DNA of 46,923 bases from contig JBNLET010000219.1 in NCBI GenBank assembly GCA_050305135.1, positions 1-46,923 on the forward strand. Direction: 5' to 3'. Source of the DNA: Cognatazoarcus sp050305135 (GTDB lineage: Bacteria > Pseudomonadota > Gammaproteobacteria > Burkholderiales > Rhodocyclaceae). Shown piece after piece: positions 25,305 to 36,026 of the stretch (positions are counted from its first letter, which is position 1; each line of letters starts with the position of its first letter). The notes below the pieces were generated by a model. It was given only the letters and a program-made list of their open reading frames with translations, was not told the DNA's origin and searched no databases. The position numbers and the translations under genes are program-made.

Positions 25305-25943
25305 CTACGGCTGGCAGACGAACGGATTGGTCCGCCTTTCCTCGCCGAACGTGGACATCGGCCCATGGCCGGGAATGAATGCAACCTGATCGCCGAGCGG
25401 CCACAATTTCTCGCGGATCGACCGCAACAGCGTGTTCATGTCGCCCTTGGGAAAATCGGTACGCCCGATCGAGCCGGCGAACAGCACGTCGCCGACGATC
25501 GCAAGCTCCGCCGAAGGACTGAAGAACACCACGTGGCCGGGCGTGTGGCCCGGGCAATGCAGCACCTGCAGCGCCTCTTCGCCGCAACGCACCTGGTCTC
25601 CGTCCTCCAGCCAGCGATCCGGCTCGAAGCGCTCGCCCTGGGCGATGCCGAACATGCGGCCCTGCTGCTCCATCGCGTCGATCCAGAACTTCTCCTCGCG
25701 CTGCGGCCCCTCGACCGGGACGCCCAGTTCGCGGGCCAGCGCGGCGGTGGCGCCGGCATGGTCGATGTGGCCGTGGGTCAGCAGGATGCGCTCGGGCGTC
25801 ACGCCCTCCGCCTCGATCGCGCCGATGATCCTCGGCAGGTCACCCCCCGGATCGACGACGGCGGCGCGGCGGCTGCTGCTGCACCAGATGAGCGAGCAAT
25901 TCTGCTGGAACGGGGTGACGGGGACGATGCGGTATTCGAGCAC
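25305..25943 (-). CDS. MBL-fold metallo-hydrolase, glyoxalase-II-like
   Basis: The 212-residue protein has the zinc ligands of the metallo-beta-lactamase fold: THGHIDHAG (HxHxDH), the His in CPGHTPGH, the Asp of GDVLFAGSIGRTDFP and the His of IPGHGP. It belongs to the YcbL/GloB-like group, smaller than full glyoxalase II because the C-terminal helical domain is missing. Activity on S-lactoylglutathione or another thioester is possible but not shown. The start is GTG 25943, and the gene reads in the same direction as the OmpR-type regulator. Confidence 0.9.
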   Translation of the reverse strand: MLEYRIVPVTPFQQNCSLIWCSSSRRAAVVDPGGDLPRIIGAIEAEGVTPERILLTHGHIDHAGATAALARELGVPVEGPQREEKFWIDAMEQQGRMFGIAQGERFEPDRWLEDGDQVRCGEEALQVLHCPGHTPGHVVFFSPSAELAIVGDVLFAGSIGRTDFPKGDMNTLLRSIREKLWPLGDQVAFIPGHGPMSTFGEERRTNPFVCQP

Positions 25944-26075
25944 GTTGGCAGGCCACGCCGCGCGTGGGACCGAACGAAAAAATCAATGATACACAGTAGG
26001 GCTTTTATTGGACCACCCGGGCTGCAGCCCGTTGTGACGTACGACAGCAAACGGCCGACGAAGTCGCACCGATCC

Positions 26076-26099
26076 GTCGCCGACCGACCGGTCGGCGAC
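26076..26099 (-). terminator. perfect hairpin downstream of the FixJ-like gene
   Basis: GTCGCCGACC and GGTCGGCGAC form a perfect ten-pair stem with a four-base loop, 30 bases beyond the stop of the FixJ-like gene. No T run follows. It may be a terminator, and it lies in the 186-base gap that should also carry the promoter of the metallo-hydrolase gene. Confidence 0.55.
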
Positions 26100-26129
26100 C
26101 GCGCGGCGCCGTAGCGGCCGCGGCGGAGC

Positions 26130-26765
26130 TCAGTGGTTCAGCAGGTCCGGGTCCGCCGACAGCGCGATGGCGACCAGTTCGGCCACCGTCTGGGCTTTCA
26201 TCTTGACCATCAGATTGGCCCGGTGCGTTTCCACGGTGCGCTCCGAAATGCCCATTTCGGCGGCGATCAACTTGTTGCGGTGGCCCGACACGACGCCCCG
26301 CAGGACCTCGCGCTCGCGCCGCGTGAGCTGCGACAGCCCGCTCTCCCGCTGGGCGCGGCGCTGCTCGCTCTCCCGCTGCGCGAGCCGCATCGCTTCGTTC
26401 ACGCGCTCGATCAACTGCTGCACGTTGAACGGTTTCTCCATGAAGTCGAACGCGCCGTGGCGCATGGCCCGCACCGCGGTGGGCACGTCCGCGTGGCCGG
26501 TCAGGAAGATCACCGGGATGCCGGGGTGGTGCTCGCGCAGCCAGTCGTGCACTTCCGGCCCGGTGACCTTCGGCATGCGGATGTCGAGCAGCACGCAGCC
26601 GAAGCGGTCGGCCGAGAAGCGGCGCATGAAGTCTTCGCCGGACGGATAGGCCTCGACCTCGAGTCCGATGCTGCTCATCACCTCCGCCAGGAAGCGCCGG
26701 ACCTGGACGTCGTCGTCGACGACATGCACGGTGCCTTCGCTTCTCACACCAGGGGCTTCAACCAT
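26130..26765 (-). CDS. FixJ/NarL-type two-component response regulator
   Basis: The 211-residue regulator has a receiver domain (VVDDDV, phospho-acceptor Asp61 in LLDIRMPKVTG, FLTGHAD, FMEKPF) and a LuxR-type helix-turn-helix (LTRREREVLRGVVSGHRNKLIAAEMGISERTVETHRANLM). The order and spacing fit the FixJ/TodT/StyR branch. It is divergent from the PAS kinase gene at 26960 with a 194-base shared promoter gap, so the two are a likely pair. Targets are unknown. Confidence 0.94.
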   Translation of the reverse strand: MVEAPGVRSEGTVHVVDDDVQVRRFLAEVMSSIGLEVEAYPSGEDFMRRFSADRFGCVLLDIRMPKVTGPEVHDWLREHHPGIPVIFLTGHADVPTAVRAMRHGAFDFMEKPFNVQQLIERVNEAMRLAQRESEQRRAQRESGLSQLTRREREVLRGVVSGHRNKLIAAEMGISERTVETHRANLMVKMKAQTVAELVAIALSADPDLLNH

Positions 26766-26959
26766 CGAGTCGCGTCTCCCGCAGGAATCTTGGGCTCCAG
26801 ACCGTAGAAATACCCAGTTTCGAGGACAAATCCCGATGGCGGGCCGGTCGATGCGCCCGTATTTTATCCTGTATGACGCTCACCGATGGCGACGCCTTCG
26901 CAAAGTAGGGGCGGCGGGAGCTACCATTCCCTCCGGTGCCGGCTCCCGCGCCCGGCAAG

Positions 26960-28777
<1,818 letters not shown>

Positions 28778-28804
28778 GGGCCCCGCGGCGCCCGCCGCCA
28801 GCGC

Positions 28805-30274
28805 TCAGCGCGACCAGGGACCGGCCAGCGGCTCGGCGCCGGCGGCGATCGACTGCCAGCGCATCAGCCTGGCCGCATTGCGGTTGCGGTAGCTCAACAG
28901 CGGCATCACGCCGCGCGCCAGCGCCGCGGTCGCGGCCGGCTCGCTCATCGGGATCTCGGCGCAGGGCTGTTGCCGCGCCTCGCCGTCCTCGCGGAAAACG
29001 TGGCTCGGCAGGTCCTCCAGTTCCAGTTCGTCGTCCGGCGCCATCTGCCAGCCGGCATTCTGGAAGGCGCGCCCGCACAGCATCGCCAGCGCCAGCGCGG
29101 GCGGCCCCCAAAGGTAGGCCTGGTGGCTACGGCCGGCGGCCATCTCGTCGAACTCGAAGGCCGCCACCGGATCGGTCGCCGGCCCGTAGGGCAGGCGCTG
29201 CAGCACGCCCGGCAGCACCAAGCCGATCGAGGCCGCCACGCCGCTGCCGCGCAACGCGTTCCAGGCGCTGAAGGCGGCATCGTCGGCCTCCGGCCACCGG
29301 CCGGCGCTGGCCAGTTCATGCACCGATTCGCAACCGAGCAGCTGCGGTCGGGCATTGGCCAGCAGCGGGGCACCGGCCTTCGCCGCCAGCGCGCCGAGCA
29401 GGGCCAGCAGCGCCATCTCCGCCGCATCCGGGCCGAAGCTCTGATCGCAGGCCAGCACGGCCCAGCGGCGGCCCTCGGCGCCAGCGTCCTCGCCGCCGAC
29501 CAGCAGCCGCTGCAGCAGCGATCGGCTCATGTCGTCGGAGTGCTCGGCGACGTCCGCCAGCAGATCGTCGCGCGAGTAGTCCATCAGGTAGAGCTGCAGC
29601 GTCGGGCCGCATTCGAGCTCGCGCACCATCGTCTCGACGCTGCGCCACAGCGCTTCCAGCGCCTGGAAATCCGGATGGTGCAGCAGCCGCCGCATGTGCT
29701 CGGCCAGCGCCGCGTCGGCGGCGGCGATCAGTTGCTGCTGCTGCGGGTCCTGGTGCACCACGTGCGGCGCGACGATGTCGCGCAGCAGCGCGTCGATGCC
29801 CTGCACCGCCGCCGGCTTCTGCTCCGCCGCGGCCGACGGCTTGCGCCCGAGCAGGCGCTCGATGTCCGAGCCCGCCTCCTGCGCGCTTGCGTCCTCGGAT
29901 GCGGCGGGCGCCTCGGCCGGCAGCGCGCCGAGCGCGGCCGCGGCACGCTGGTAGAGCTTCGGATCGCGCAGTTCCTGGCGCAGGCCGCGCAGGCCGGCGA
30001 ACAGCTCGATGCGCCCGAACAACTCGTCCGGGTGGAAATCGTCGAGGCAGTCGAAGCCCGCCTCGACGGTGGTGTCGCCCAGATCCAGCGTCAGCCGCGG
30101 CGCGAAGCGCGACAACACCTGATCGAGGTTGTCGATATCCACCTTGAGGGGCTTGCGCTCGGCCAGCGGCAGGCCACCCTGACCGCTGAACCGTCCCAGC
30201 AGCAGGATGCGAAACGGCGCTTCCTCGCGAGGCTGCCCGCCGCCCGGTCGGCCGAACGAAAAATCGAAGTCCAT
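28805..30274 (-). CDS. TssB-TssC-like fused sheath protein, orphan
   Basis: The 489-residue protein looks like the small and large sheath subunits of a type VI secretion system in one chain. Residues about 18-115 resemble TssB (FRILLLGRFSGQ, then LKVDIDNLDQVLSRFAPRL, then DDFHPDEL). After an Ala/Glu-rich linker, residues about 160-480 resemble TssC (IDALLRDIVAPHVV, then LLHHPDFQALEALWRSVETMV, then YLMDYSRDDLLADV, and a late FREDGEARQQPCAEIP). No other secretion gene (tssK, tssM, clpV, hcp, vgrG) is in the window. A sheath, scaffold or repurposed role is possible. It is 73 bases downstream of the FIST-domain gene. Confidence 0.8.
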   Translation of the reverse strand: MDFDFSFGRPGGGQPREEAPFRILLLGRFSGQGGLPLAERKPLKVDIDNLDQVLSRFAPRLTLDLGDTTVEAGFDCLDDFHPDELFGRIELFAGLRGLRQELRDPKLYQRAAAALGALPAEAPAASEDASAQEAGSDIERLLGRKPSAAAEQKPAAVQGIDALLRDIVAPHVVHQDPQQQQLIAAADAALAEHMRRLLHHPDFQALEALWRSVETMVRELECGPTLQLYLMDYSRDDLLADVAEHSDDMSRSLLQRLLVGGEDAGAEGRRWAVLACDQSFGPDAAEMALLALLGALAAKAGAPLLANARPQLLGCESVHELASAGRWPEADDAAFSAWNALRGSGVAASIGLVLPGVLQRLPYGPATDPVAAFEFDEMAAGRSHQAYLWGPPALALAMLCGRAFQNAGWQMAPDDELELEDLPSHVFREDGEARQQPCAEIPMSEPAATAALARGVMPLLSYRNRNAARLMRWQSIAAGAEPLAGPWSR

Positions 30275-30347
30275 CGTACTCCCCTGTGGATATCCCGATC
30301 GCCCAGTGTCATGGCCGCGCCGGCCCCGGTCAACGGCGCCGTGGGCC

Positions 30348-31511
30348 TCAGCGGCGGCCGGCGACGAACAGCGTCAGCACGCCTGTATAGCCGTACAAGC
30401 GGTCGCGGGCGATCTCGCCGCCGGCGAAGTAGCCGGTCAGCGGCACGTCTCCGATCGCCTCGCGCACCGCCAGCAGCTCCGCATTGGCCGCACCGAAATG
30501 GTTGCCGCCACGCCCCGAACAGCTCACGTACAGCGCACCCGCCACCTCGCGGCCGCCCAGTTCGGCCTGCAGTTCGCCCGCCGCGCGCACCAGGTCGGCG
30601 CGCGCGGCCCCCGGGTTGCGGGCGCAGAACGACAGCTCCATGCCCGGCTCCAGCTCGTCGCCGATCGCCAGCACCTGGGCCTGCGGATCGACGCCGAGGA
30701 TGTGGCGTACCAGCGTCTCGGTACCGAACTGGCCCGGCGGATGCAGGCTGTCGTCGCGGCCGCGGCGTACGCCGACCAGGGTCGAAGCCAGCGCGCGGGC
30801 CAGCGTGGCCTCGTCCGCTTCGCCGTCGATGTCCAGGTCCTCCAGCGCGCACTCGAGCGCCGGCCGGCCTTCCAGCCCGATCAGGTAGTGGCCCTGGCAC
30901 TCGGTGATGCGGCGGGCCGGGCCGATCGGCTGACTGCCCTGCGTGACGCGCGACAGGATCTCCACCTCGGCGCCGAAGGCGACGCCGGACAGCCCGCCGG
31001 ACAGCACTTCGCCGGCGATCTGCAGGCTGCGGTCGCGCGTCGCGGCCAGGCCGCCGAACAGGTAGCCGGTGGCGGTACGGTCGGCCAGTTCGACCAGCAG
31101 CTCCTGCAGGTCGGGCGTGCCGCCCTCGGAATGCACCAGCGCGGTGTGGGGGACGAAGCCGTCGTCGCGACGCAGCGGCCGGAGGCCCGAGAAGAGCCGG
31201 AAGGCGCTGCGCGGCAGCGGCGCCAGCAGCAGCGACAGGGCCGGCCGGTCGAAATACTCGACGCCGCTGGCCGAGACGCCGACGCCGACCGTGCCGACCC
31301 AGTCCACGTCCGGGAAGCGGTCCTTCAGACCGGCCACGATTTCGTCCGCGGCGGCGGCGAAATAGTCGGTCAGGTAGCAGAAGCCGAGTGTGTATTCGAC
31401 CGGCGAGGCGAGCGCGGCGATCTGCCCCTGCAACTGGGCCACGCACTGCTCCAGCGCCGCACTCCAGCGGGCGTGGGCCGCGTGGGCCTGCAGGAATCGG
31501 TAGGCGGGCAT
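30348..31511 (-). CDS. FIST-domain signal-sensing protein
   Basis: The 387-residue soluble protein has the two parts of FIST proteins. FIST-N is visible around YTLGFCYLTDYFAAAADEIVAGLKDRFPDVDWVGTVGVGV and the following strands. FIST-C is around GALYVSCSGRGGNHFGAANAELLAVREAIGDVPLTGYFAGGEI, ending in GYTGVLTLFVAG. FIST domains are thought to bind small ligands such as amino acids and usually occur with signalling modules. No output domain is attached, so it may act on a neighbour. It likely shares a transcript with the TssBC-like gene. Confidence 0.88.
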   Translation of the reverse strand: MPAYRFLQAHAAHARWSAALEQCVAQLQGQIAALASPVEYTLGFCYLTDYFAAAADEIVAGLKDRFPDVDWVGTVGVGVSASGVEYFDRPALSLLLAPLPRSAFRLFSGLRPLRRDDGFVPHTALVHSEGGTPDLQELLVELADRTATGYLFGGLAATRDRSLQIAGEVLSGGLSGVAFGAEVEILSRVTQGSQPIGPARRITECQGHYLIGLEGRPALECALEDLDIDGEADEATLARALASTLVGVRRGRDDSLHPPGQFGTETLVRHILGVDPQAQVLAIGDELEPGMELSFCARNPGAARADLVRAAGELQAELGGREVAGALYVSCSGRGGNHFGAANAELLAVREAIGDVPLTGYFAGGEIARDRLYGYTGVLTLFVAGRR

Positions 31512-31582
31512 GGCAGGGCGCCTCGACGGTGGGTTGCCCGTTCGACAACGAACGGTACCGCCAGTTTAGGCTGCCGCGCGCC

Positions 31583-32182
31583 TCATGTCGCGAGCCCGGC
31601 GCGCGCCGCATCGGCCGCGCCGAGATCCGCCGGCCGGTCCACGTCGCGCAGCACGCCGGGGTCGTCCACCGGGCACGCCAGCGGCGGGCGGGCGGCCAGC
31701 AGCCGGCGCGCACCGGCATCGCCGCTCAATGCGAGCAGATCCTCGAACCAGTCCGGCGGGAACGCCACCGGATGCCCCGGCCGGCCCTCGCAGACGGCCC
31801 GCACGGCGGACGCCCGCCGGCGCAGCGCCTCGGCGACGCGGCGGTGGGTGGCCGGCCGGATCCACGGCATGTCGGCCAGCGCCACCAGCCAGCCGGCGGC
31901 GTCCGCCGCAGCGGCCACGCCGGCCGCCAGGCTGTGGCCCATGCCGAGTGCCGCGTCGGCACACAGCACGGGGCGGCAGCCGCAAGCGGCCAGCCGCACG
32001 GCCAAGGCCTCTTCGCCCGCGCCCACCACCGCCACCACCTGCGGCAGCGCCTTCCTGAGCGCCTGCGCGGACGCCAGCGCCATCGGCGTGCCGTCGGCCA
32101 GCGGCTGCCAGCGCTTGTCGCTGCCGAAACGGCTGCCGCGGCCGGCCGCGAGCAGCACGCCGGTCGGCAGCGGGGGGCTCAT
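31583..32182 (-). CDS. MocA-like molybdenum cofactor cytidylyltransferase
   Basis: A 199-residue nucleotidyltransferase with the Rossmann-like opening GVLLAAGRGSRFGSDKRW, ALADMPWIRPAT for the metal-binding Asp, and GRPGHPVAFP. This fits MocA, which attaches CMP to molybdopterin to make the MCD cofactor used by xanthine-dehydrogenase-type enzymes. The gene overlaps the xdhC-like gene (ATGA), and both lie directly downstream of a molybdenum hydroxylase. That context supports cofactor maturation rather than MobA-type GMP addition. Confidence 0.88.
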   Translation of the reverse strand: MSPPLPTGVLLAAGRGSRFGSDKRWQPLADGTPMALASAQALRKALPQVVAVVGAGEEALAVRLAACGCRPVLCADAALGMGHSLAAGVAAAADAAGWLVALADMPWIRPATHRRVAEALRRRASAVRAVCEGRPGHPVAFPPDWFEDLLALSGDAGARRLLAARPPLACPVDDPGVLRDVDRPADLGAADAARAGLAT

Positions 32183-33177
32183 CCGGCCACCCGGCAGGCC
32201 GCCGCTGCGGCCGTGCGCTGCGCCGCGCGGCCCTTCGATGCAGCACGCTCGGCAACCAGCTCGGCGATCACCGCGACCGCAATCTCGGCCGGCGTGCGGC
32301 TGCCGATCGCCAGCCCGACCGGGCCGTGCAGCCGCGCCACCTCGTCGGCCGACAGGTCGAAGTACTTCAGCAGACGTTCGCGCCGCAGCTCGCTGTTGCG
32401 CCGCGAGCCGAGCGCACCGACGTAGAAGGCCGGCGACTTGAGGGCCTCCAGCAGCGCCATGTCGTCGAGCTTGGGATCGTGGGTCAGCGCCACCACCGCG
32501 CTGTGCGGATCGAGCGCCAGTTCCAGCACCACGTCGTCCGGCATGCCGGCCACCAGCCGGGCCTCGGGCAGGTCCCACTCCTCGCTGTATTCGATGCGCG
32601 GATCGCACACCAGCACCTCGAAATCCAGCGCCGTGGCCATCGGCGCCAGATGACGCGAGATCTGGCCGGCGCCGATCAGCAGAAGCCGCCAGCCGGGTCC
32701 GTGCTGGGTGACCAGCCGCTCGCCGTCCCATTGCAGCACCGCGCCGGCGCGCCCGCCGGCCAGCCGGGCGCTCCCGTCGGCCAGCTCGACCCGCCGCTCC
32801 ACCAGTTCGCCGGCGCCGATGCGGCGCGCCATCTCGTCCAGCAGCGCGACCTCCGGCGCCGGCTCGAGCAGCAGCTCGAGCGTGCCGCCGCAGGGCAGGC
32901 CGAAGCGGAAGGCCTCGTCGCGGGTCACACCGTAGCGCAACAGCCGGGGCGCACCGGCGGCGAACTCGCCGGCCGCCATGCGGCCGATCAGGTCGTCCTC
33001 GATGCAGCCGCCCGACACCGAGCCCTGCACTCGCCCGTCGTCGCGCAGCAGCATCCAGGCGCCGGGCGGCCTGGGCGCCGAGCCCCAGGTCCGCACCACG
33101 GTCAACAGCGCGAAACGGTGCCCCGCCTCCGCCCAGCGGCGGGCGGCGGCCAGTACCTGCAGATCCTGACTGTCCAT
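32179..33177 (-). CDS. XdhC-family molybdenum hydroxylase maturation factor
   Basis: The 332-residue protein has the XdhC N-terminal part (FALLTVVRTWGSAPRPPGAWM, SGGCIEDDL) and a Rossmann-fold C-terminal part (LLLIGAGQISRHLAPMA, VVALTHDPKLDDMALLEAL, FYVGALGSRRN, HGPVGLAIGSRTPAEIAVAVIAEL). XdhC-type proteins bind, protect and sulfurate the cofactor and insert it into the large subunit. It sits ten bases after the large-subunit gene and overlaps the MocA-like gene. Confidence 0.93.
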   Translation of the reverse strand: MDSQDLQVLAAARRWAEAGHRFALLTVVRTWGSAPRPPGAWMLLRDDGRVQGSVSGGCIEDDLIGRMAAGEFAAGAPRLLRYGVTRDEAFRFGLPCGGTLELLLEPAPEVALLDEMARRIGAGELVERRVELADGSARLAGGRAGAVLQWDGERLVTQHGPGWRLLLIGAGQISRHLAPMATALDFEVLVCDPRIEYSEEWDLPEARLVAGMPDDVVLELALDPHSAVVALTHDPKLDDMALLEALKSPAFYVGALGSRRNSELRRERLLKYFDLSADEVARLHGPVGLAIGSRTPAEIAVAVIAELVAERAASKGRAAQRTAAAAACRVAG

Positions 33178-33187
33178 CGCCCCCTCC

Positions 33188-35392
33188 TCAGGCCGCCAGC
33201 GCGGCCGTTTCGATCGGCAGCCGGTAGATGCGCTTGCCGGTGGCCGCCGCGATCGCGTTGATCACCGCCGGCGCCAGCGGCGGCACGCCCGGCTCGCCGA
33301 TGCCGGTCGGCGGCGCCGTCGATGCGACGATGTGCACTTCGATCTGCGGCATCTCGTTGATGCGCAGCACCGGGTAGCCGTCGAAATTGTCCTGCTGCAC
33401 GACGCCGTCCTCGAGCGTGATCTCGCCGTGCAGCAGCGCCGCCAGCGCGAAGCCGATGCCACCTTCGAGCTGGGCGCGGACGATGTCGGGATTGATCGCG
33501 GTACCGCAATCCACCGCGCACACCACGCGGTCCACCGTCAGTGCACCGTCGGCGGCGACGCTGACCTCGGCCACCTGGGCCACGACGCTGTTGAACGACT
33601 CGTGCACCGAGATGCCGCGCCCGCGGCGCATGCCGCCCTCGCCGGCCGCCAGCGGTCCGCCCCAGCCGCCCTTGTCGGCCGCCAGTCTGAGCACCGCCGC
33701 ATGGCGCGGATGGTCGCCGAGCATCGCCAGCCGCATCTCGACCGGATCCCTGCCGGCGGCTGCGGCCAGCTCGTCGAAGAAGGTCTCGGTGGACACCGCG
33801 GTGTGGGTCGAGCCGACCGAGCGCCACCACAGCACCGGCACCGTCACGTCACTCGGGGTGTGCAGTTCCACCTGCAGGTGCGGGATCGCGTAGGGCAGGT
33901 TGGCCGCGCCCTCGACCGATACGGCGTCGATGCCGTCCTTGACCAGCATCTTCTCGAACGGCGAGCCGGTCAGGATCGACTGGCCCACCAGCCGGTGCCG
34001 CCAGCCGACGATGTTGCCGTCGGCATCGAGCCCGGCACGCAGCGCGTGGTGGAACATCGGCCGGTAGTAGCCGCCGCGCATGTCGTCCTCGCGCAGCCAC
34101 ACCAGCTTGACCGGTGCCCGCCCGCCGATGGCCTTGACGATCTGCGCGCACTCCAGCAGGTAGTCCGAGGCCTTGCTGGCGCGCCGGCCGAAGCTGCCGC
34201 CGGCGTACAGCATGTGGATCGTCACCTGCTCCGGTTTCAATCCCAGCAGCGCCGCCAGCGCGAACTGGTCGCCGGTGTGCATCTGCTCGCCGTTCCACAC
34301 TTCGCAGCCGTCCGCGCCGAGGCGCATGACGCAGTTCATCGGCTCCATCGCGGCGTGGGCCAGGTACGGGAAGTCGTAGGCCGCCTCGAGCACCTTCGTC
34401 GCGCCGGCCAGCGCCTTCTCGGCATCCCCGTCGGAACGCGCCACCAGGCCGGGCCGCGTGGCCATCTCGCAGTAGCCGGCCATGATCTCGCCGGAACTCT
34501 TGCGGAAGGCCCGGCTGTCGTCCCATTCGACCTTCAGCGCGTCGCGCCCCTTCTTGGCACGCCAGGTGTCCTGCGCCAGCACCGCCACGCCCTGCGGGAT
34601 GCTCACCACATCCGCGACGCCCTCGACCGCCCTGGCGGCCGCGTCGTCGAAGGACTTGACGCTCGCGCCGAAACGCGGCGGGTGTGCCACCACGGCCACC
34701 AGCATGCCGGGCAGGTGCACGTCCTGGGTGAAGCGGGCCCGGCCGGTGCTCTTGTCCGCGCTGTCCTTGCGCGGCACCCGCTTGCCGATCAGCTTGAACT
34801 GCGCCGGCGATTTGAGCGCCACCTCGGCCGGCACCGGCTGGCCGGCGGCGGCCTCGGCCAGTTCGCCGAAGCGCGCCGAACGGTGCGAGGCCGCATGCCT
34901 CAGCACGCCCGCGTCCACCGTGATCTCGCCGGCCGGCACCTGCCAGGCCTCGGCCGCCGCAGCCACCAGCATGGCCCGCCCGGCGGCGCCGGCCTTGCGC
35001 ATCTACTCCCAGGAGTTGGCCATCGCGGTGCTGCCGCCGGTGCCCTGGGCCTTGCCCCAGAACAGGTTGTTGTAGCGCCTGGCATCGGCCGGCGCACCCT
35101 CGATGCGGACCTGTTCCCAGGCTGCATCGAGTTCTTCGGCGACCAAGGTTGCCAGCCCGGTATAGGTGCCCTGCCCCATCTCCAGGTGCTTGGAGATGAC
35201 CGTCACGCTGTCGTCGCTGCCGATGCGCAGGAAGGCGTTCGGGGCGAAATCGACCGCGGCGGCCAGTCCGCTGCCGGCCTTGCCGGGACCGGCCTCGGCG
35301 GCGAGCGCCACCGGCAGCACGAAGCCCAGCGTCAATCCACCGCCGGCCTGCAGGAAGCGGCGGCGGCTCAGGTTTTCGATCGTCGTGTTCAT
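33188..35392 (-). pseudogene. iorB: molybdenum hydroxylase large subunit with in-frame TAG
   Basis: The full frame is 734 codons plus a stop, the normal length of isoquinoline 1-oxidoreductase beta-type subunits. It starts at ATG 35392 with a Tat motif (SRRRFLQAGG). Molybdopterin-binding regions are EMGQGTYTGLATLVAEEL, GKAQGTGGSTAMANSW, YAGGSFGRRASKASDY and the catalytic Glu in GIGEPGVPPLAPA. Codon 130 (35005-35003) is TAG, where homologues usually have Gln within SWxQMRKAG. One C-to-T change of CAG explains it, and the frame is open on both sides. ATG 35002 follows at once, with GGGAG just before, so a 604-residue second part might be made by re-initiation. The gene is broken, split or suppressed. 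The symbol reflects family resemblance only. Confidence 0.85.
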
Positions 35393-35393
35393 C

Positions 35394-35861
35394 TCAGGCC
35401 TCCTCGCCCAGGCGCTTGGCCGCTTCGTGGATGGCCGCGCGGATGCGCACGTAGGTGGCACAGCGGCAGACGTTGCCCGCCATCGCCTGATCGATGTCCG
35501 GGTCCGACGGTGCGGGGTTGCCGGACAGCAGCGCCACCGCGCTCATCACCTGGCCCGACTGGCAGTAGCCGCACTGCACCACGTCGAGCGCCTGCCAGGC
35601 CGCCTGCACGGCACGGCCGACCTTGTCCGATCCGACCGCCTCGATCGTGGTGATCTTCCTGCCGGCCGCCGCCGACACCGGCAGCGAGCAGGAACGCACC
35701 GGCGCGCCGTCCAGATGCACCGTGCATGCGCCGCACAAGGCCTTGCCGCAGCCGTACTTGGTGCCGGTGAGCTGCAGCGTGTCGCGCAGCGCCCACAGCA
35801 GAGGCGTATCGGGCGCGACATCGAGCCGCCTGGCCATGCCATTCACATTGATTTCGATCAC
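35394..35861 (-). CDS. iorA: molybdenum hydroxylase small 2Fe-2S subunit
   Basis: The 155-residue electron-transfer subunit has a plant-type [2Fe-2S] site (C38, C43, C46, C58 in YGCGKALCGAC and the following strand) and the helical-bundle [2Fe-2S] site (C97, C100, C132, C134 in QCGYCQSGQ and NVCRCATYVRI). The start is GTG 35861 because GAGGAGG lies at the right distance; an upstream ATG has no site. The stop is one base before the large-subunit ATG. There is no signal peptide, so it should be co-exported with the Tat-bearing large subunit. The symbol is tentative. Confidence 0.9.
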   Translation of the reverse strand: MIEINVNGMARRLDVAPDTPLLWALRDTLQLTGTKYGCGKALCGACTVHLDGAPVRSCSLPVSAAAGRKITTIEAVGSDKVGRAVQAAWQALDVVQCGYCQSGQVMSAVALLSGNPAPSDPDIDQAMAGNVCRCATYVRIRAAIHEAAKRLGEEA

Positions 35862-36026
35862 TTCGGTCCTCCTCGACGTTCCGTCTTCCGCGCGGGAAGC
35901 ATGCATTCAGTCTGGCTGAACGGGCCCGCGGACGGGTATGCGAAAAATGCGGACTTATTGCCCGATCGTCCGCGATTCCGGACGGTGGGCTCGTCATCGC
36001 GAACACCGGGGACTAAGCTTCGCAAG

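Noticed and set aside
35003..35005. TAG read as pyrrolysine
   Set aside because: No pyl genes or methylamine methyltransferase context; Gln is the normal residue, so a point change of CAG is simpler.
35393..36026. Extended N-terminus for the AraC regulator
   Set aside because: The longer frame is antisense to the 2Fe-2S subunit gene and has no conserved content before ATG 36027.
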